Source of the DNA: Tulasnella sp. 424
Lineage: Eukaryota; Basidiomycota; Agaricomycetes; Cantharellales; Tulasnellaceae
Assembly: GCA_019633425.1 (NCBI GenBank)
Contig: WSUB01000283.1
Span: 1-34,872, forward strand
Length of the DNA: 34,872 nt
Direction of reading: 5' to 3'
In this document: one piece after another, positions 32,845 through 34,872 of the stretch
Numbering within the stretch: position 1 is the first letter of the stretch
How the letters are laid out: each line of letters opens with the position of its first letter
The notes under the pieces: generated by a model
The model's input: only the letters and a program-made list of their open reading frames with translations
Database searches by the model: none
Told to the model about the DNA's origin: nothing
Made by a program: the position numbers and the translations under genes

Positions 32845-33240
32845 GGTAAAAATGAGCAGGGAGAGGATGATAGGTGATCTTTGACTTTGCGGTGTGTGTG
32901 GTGTGTGAGCGGTGTGTGTGGTGTGTGAGCGAGAGGCCCGCGCACTACCGGATTTGGTGCGCACTGCATCTTCCTGAACACGCACTGCACCGCAGATACA
33001 CACAGATGAAATCAACCCACTAGAGATTCTTTCCATCCAACTAGGCTCCCCCGGAGTACGTGGTAACCGAGAAAGATGTTGCGTGGCTCTCCAAGTTCTT
33101 GAAATTCAAGCACGATTAAATCTCAGAAGGCAGAAAGGAAATATGTACCGGAGTGAGAGAGACCAATACAATGAGAGTGAAGATATAATCATATATACCA
33201 GAGTCCGTTCGAGAGAAAAGAGAGATGGAATAGTGAAATT
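32845..33240. promoter_or_regulatory. Upstream region of the dioxygenase gene with GTGTG minisatellite
   Basis: Immediately 5' of the dioxygenase ATG (read on minus) lies a tandem repeat at 32888-32932: GCGGTGTGTGTGGTGTGTGA occurs about twice, then GCGAGAGG. Beyond it is a cluster of GCACTGCA/CGCACTGCACC strings at 32958-32992. The rest has no gene that I can support. Confidence 0.5.
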
Positions 33241-33341
33241 AGTGATTATAGATACATCATTCCATACATCGGGTGGACGTGGATTGCGCCGCCTGCCACG
33301 CCCCCCAGGATTACTTTGCAGGCGGCTTCAGCACCCAAGCG

Positions 33342-34274
33342 AAGGTGTCCTGCATGTCTTGGTCCATGGCAGCCTTGAGGCGGATGGCGTGGGTGTCGGC
33401 GCGTGTGGCGAGATGGGTCACTTCGGCTTGGGCTTGGCAAATGGTCGACTCGAGACGTGTGCTTTGAGGCAGAGGGTGACTTGGTCCTTGAGTACAATGG
33501 TCAGGTTGTACAGCCGGTGGTGGAAGTCGGCTCGCTGTGGGGATAAGAGACGGCGGAAGCCATGGAAGGAGAATTGAATTAGGCTGGTATTGAGAGAATG
33601 AAAATGGGATAGAATAACGCACGTACATATTGTAGTAAGGAGCACCGTAATCGTCGGCGAACTTCTGACCCCACCTTCGGGCATGACAGCGATCTTCTCC
33701 AACGCTTCGTCGATCAATGATCACAACAGATTGGGGCTAACTTGGATACCAGCGCCAACGTCGCTAATAGCTGGAGCATCTTCCTAGATAGTGATGCGGT
33801 GTCCGGCTTTAGCGAGTGCGTAGGCGGCAGCGAGGCCACCAGGCCGCATCCGACGACGACGACGTGCAGAGAGCGGGAGGCTTTTCGGCCACCATAAAAC
33901 GTGGTCGTCTGTAAAGACAAAAGTCAGTATGAGTGTATTGGCCAGCGTTAGATGAAAAAAGACGTACCTGAGAGACGTTTCCAGCTCAAGCGGCCTCGTC
34001 AGCAGCAACAAGAGGCTTGAGGGGTGCCTCGGAACGAAGATATTGGGTGGATAAGACGCCGATGAGCGTGTCTTGTAATCTCAGGTGTCAATTTGCAAGG
34101 CTTCGGCGTTCGCTACGATCACGAAGGCTCTGGCATCTGCTTGGGTCAAGTTGGTTTAAAAGGCGTCCTGTACGTCCTGGTCCGTGGCAGCCTTGAGGCG
34201 GATGGCGTTAGTGTTGGCACGTGTGGCGAGATGGGTCGCTTCGGCTCAGGCTTGGCGAATGGTCGACTTGAACC
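33342..34274. repeat. Duplicated segment of about 115 bp, direct, 818 bp apart
   Basis: 33342-33456 and 34159-34274 are direct repeats with roughly 85 percent identity by eye; shared core GGCAGCCTTGAGGCGGATGG. On the minus strand the first copy reads QAQAEVTHLATRADTHAIRL and ends FAWVLKPPAK with a stop at 33311, looking like the C-terminal end of some protein; the second copy is interrupted. The gene it came from is not recognisable to me. Confidence 0.7.
33450..33990 (-). pseudogene. FAD-dependent monooxygenase fragment (salicylate hydroxylase-like), broken
   Basis: In minus-strand order: HVVVVGCGL near 33870 (dinucleotide-binding glycine motif), GGLAAAYALAKAGHRITI in a shifted frame ending with a stop near 33787, EDAPAISDVGAGIQVSPNLL near 33780-33725 followed by another stop, EKIAVMPEGG in a shifted frame near 33690, GQKFADDYGAPYYNM near 33645, then a 90-nt intron (donor GTACGT, acceptor CCCACAG) and RADFHHRLYNLTIVLKDQVT near 33530. 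This is the order of the N-terminal third of group A flavin monooxygenases. Two stops and frame changes show it is dead, and it is cut where the duplicated segment begins (about 33456). Confidence 0.7.
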
Positions 34275-34872
34275 GTCGGTGGGACCAGGGAGGCTAGAGA
34301 TAGTTAGGTGGCGGAATGAAGATCAGTCTATCGAGTAGTAACGAAGAGCTTCAAGAAGGACTTGTTTACTTGCTAGATGCTTTGGATGATGCCTTCTACC
34401 ATTGGCCCATGCGGTAATACGCCCGGAAGTGGCCGTACGAACGGCGAGGGATAGCGGAGGTTGTTGTGCGGCGACACTGAAGAAATCCAGAGGTAAAGAT
34501 TAGCTAGGATCCGGAAATGCAACAACAACTTACCCGAGTCGACAAAGGAGGAGGAGGATCGGAGAGGAGGAAGTGGACGAGAGGGAGGAAGCAGAGTGGG
34601 TGGAGAGTGAGTCTAAGTTGAAATGACACGGTGCAGTGCGTGTTCTCACTGCACGCCTTGTTCCCAGCTCGCTTCCCTGAAGGGTTCGGTCCAGCGAGAG
34701 GCCCTCCAGGCCTGCTAGTATTTCATCCCTACCACCGGCAATAGCCTCCTACGTCTCTGGGCTCTTCTCGTTCGGATTCAAAGAGCCAACCCCATCCGAT
34801 TCAAATAAGCGACCGACGTCGAACCTGTCTTTCGACGCGGGTATCAACGCGAGCTCGGCATGGACAGGAGCA
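34275..34872. other. Window end, no supported gene
   Basis: Contains one arm of the 16-bp inverted repeat (34630-34645) and a purine-rich stretch GGAGGAGGAGGATCGGAGAGG near 34545. No open frame has recognisable motifs. A gene could continue past the window edge. Confidence 0.35.

Larger units (their letters stand above)
32976..34645. repeat. 16-bp inverted repeat pair
   Basis: GAACACGCACTGCACC at 32976-32991 is the exact reverse complement of 34630-34645, and both flanks carry further partial CACTGCA/TGCAGTG strings (CGCACTGCATC near 32960; TCACTGCACGCC near 34646). The pair encloses the broken monooxygenase region. It may be termini or subterminal repeats of an old element. Confidence 0.5.

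Noticed and set aside
24000..33000. CACTA-type terminal repeats around the transposase
   Set aside because: Single CACTA strings occur (for example at 32943) but no matching inverted partner with flanking 3-bp duplication could be paired by eye.
1..34872. CRISPR array, bacterial operon or phage features
   Set aside because: No regular short direct repeats with spacers and no Shine-Dalgarno-linked gene runs; the intron-rich genes show a fungal genome.

Overview
The window looks like nuclear DNA of a basidiomycete fungus, probably a mushroom-forming agaricomycete. The coding sequences are cut by many short introns (about 50-97 nt) with GT-AG ends and CTGAC/CTAAC-type branch points. The protein families also fit: DUF6535 membrane proteins, a Tnp2/CACTA-like transposase of the type abundant in Agaricomycetes, and a TET/JBP-like dioxygenase. 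I see no bacterial-style operon, rRNA, tRNA or CRISPR array. Family names come from motif recognition, not from a search.

Region 1 (about 1-19,280) is a tandem array. Three paralogous DUF6535 genes lie on the plus strand (303-2653, 9125-11510, 15694-18053) and share the same five-exon structure. Each is followed about 0.8-1 kb downstream by a minus-strand remnant of a nucleotide-sugar transporter (SLC35A/UDP-galactose transporter type). Two remnants are nearly full length but frameshifted; the third keeps only the C-terminal end and stops at a sharp breakpoint near 19,279. Units 1 and 2 are separated by about 2.5 kb with no recognisable gene (5640-8090). A 703-bp element with perfect 23-bp terminal inverted repeats and a TA target duplication sits at 14522-15224, just upstream of gene 3. 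The empty site is preserved upstream of gene 2.

Region 2 (about 19,300-24,100) holds a small two-exon gene of unknown function (20121-20779) and two poorly resolved minus-strand coding regions.

Region 3 (about 24,160-32,850) is the most interesting. It contains a minus-strand multi-exon membrane protein (24163 to about 25134), an apparently intact seven-exon Tnp2-like transposase on the plus strand (25149-29097, 1205 aa), a hypothetical minus-strand ORF (29734-30372), and an apparently intact six-exon minus-strand gene (30519-32844, 663 aa). This last protein joins two cysteine clusters and a basic stretch to a C-terminal TET/JBP-type 2-oxoglutarate/Fe(II) dioxygenase domain. The convergent transposase and DNA-base-oxidase pair may be one mobile element that modifies DNA, or two neighbouring genes; I could not identify termini that settle this.

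Region 4 (about 32,850-34,872) has a GTGTG-rich minisatellite, a broken FAD-dependent monooxygenase on the minus strand, a duplicated segment of about 115 bp and a 16-bp inverted repeat. This again looks like old duplication and transposition debris.
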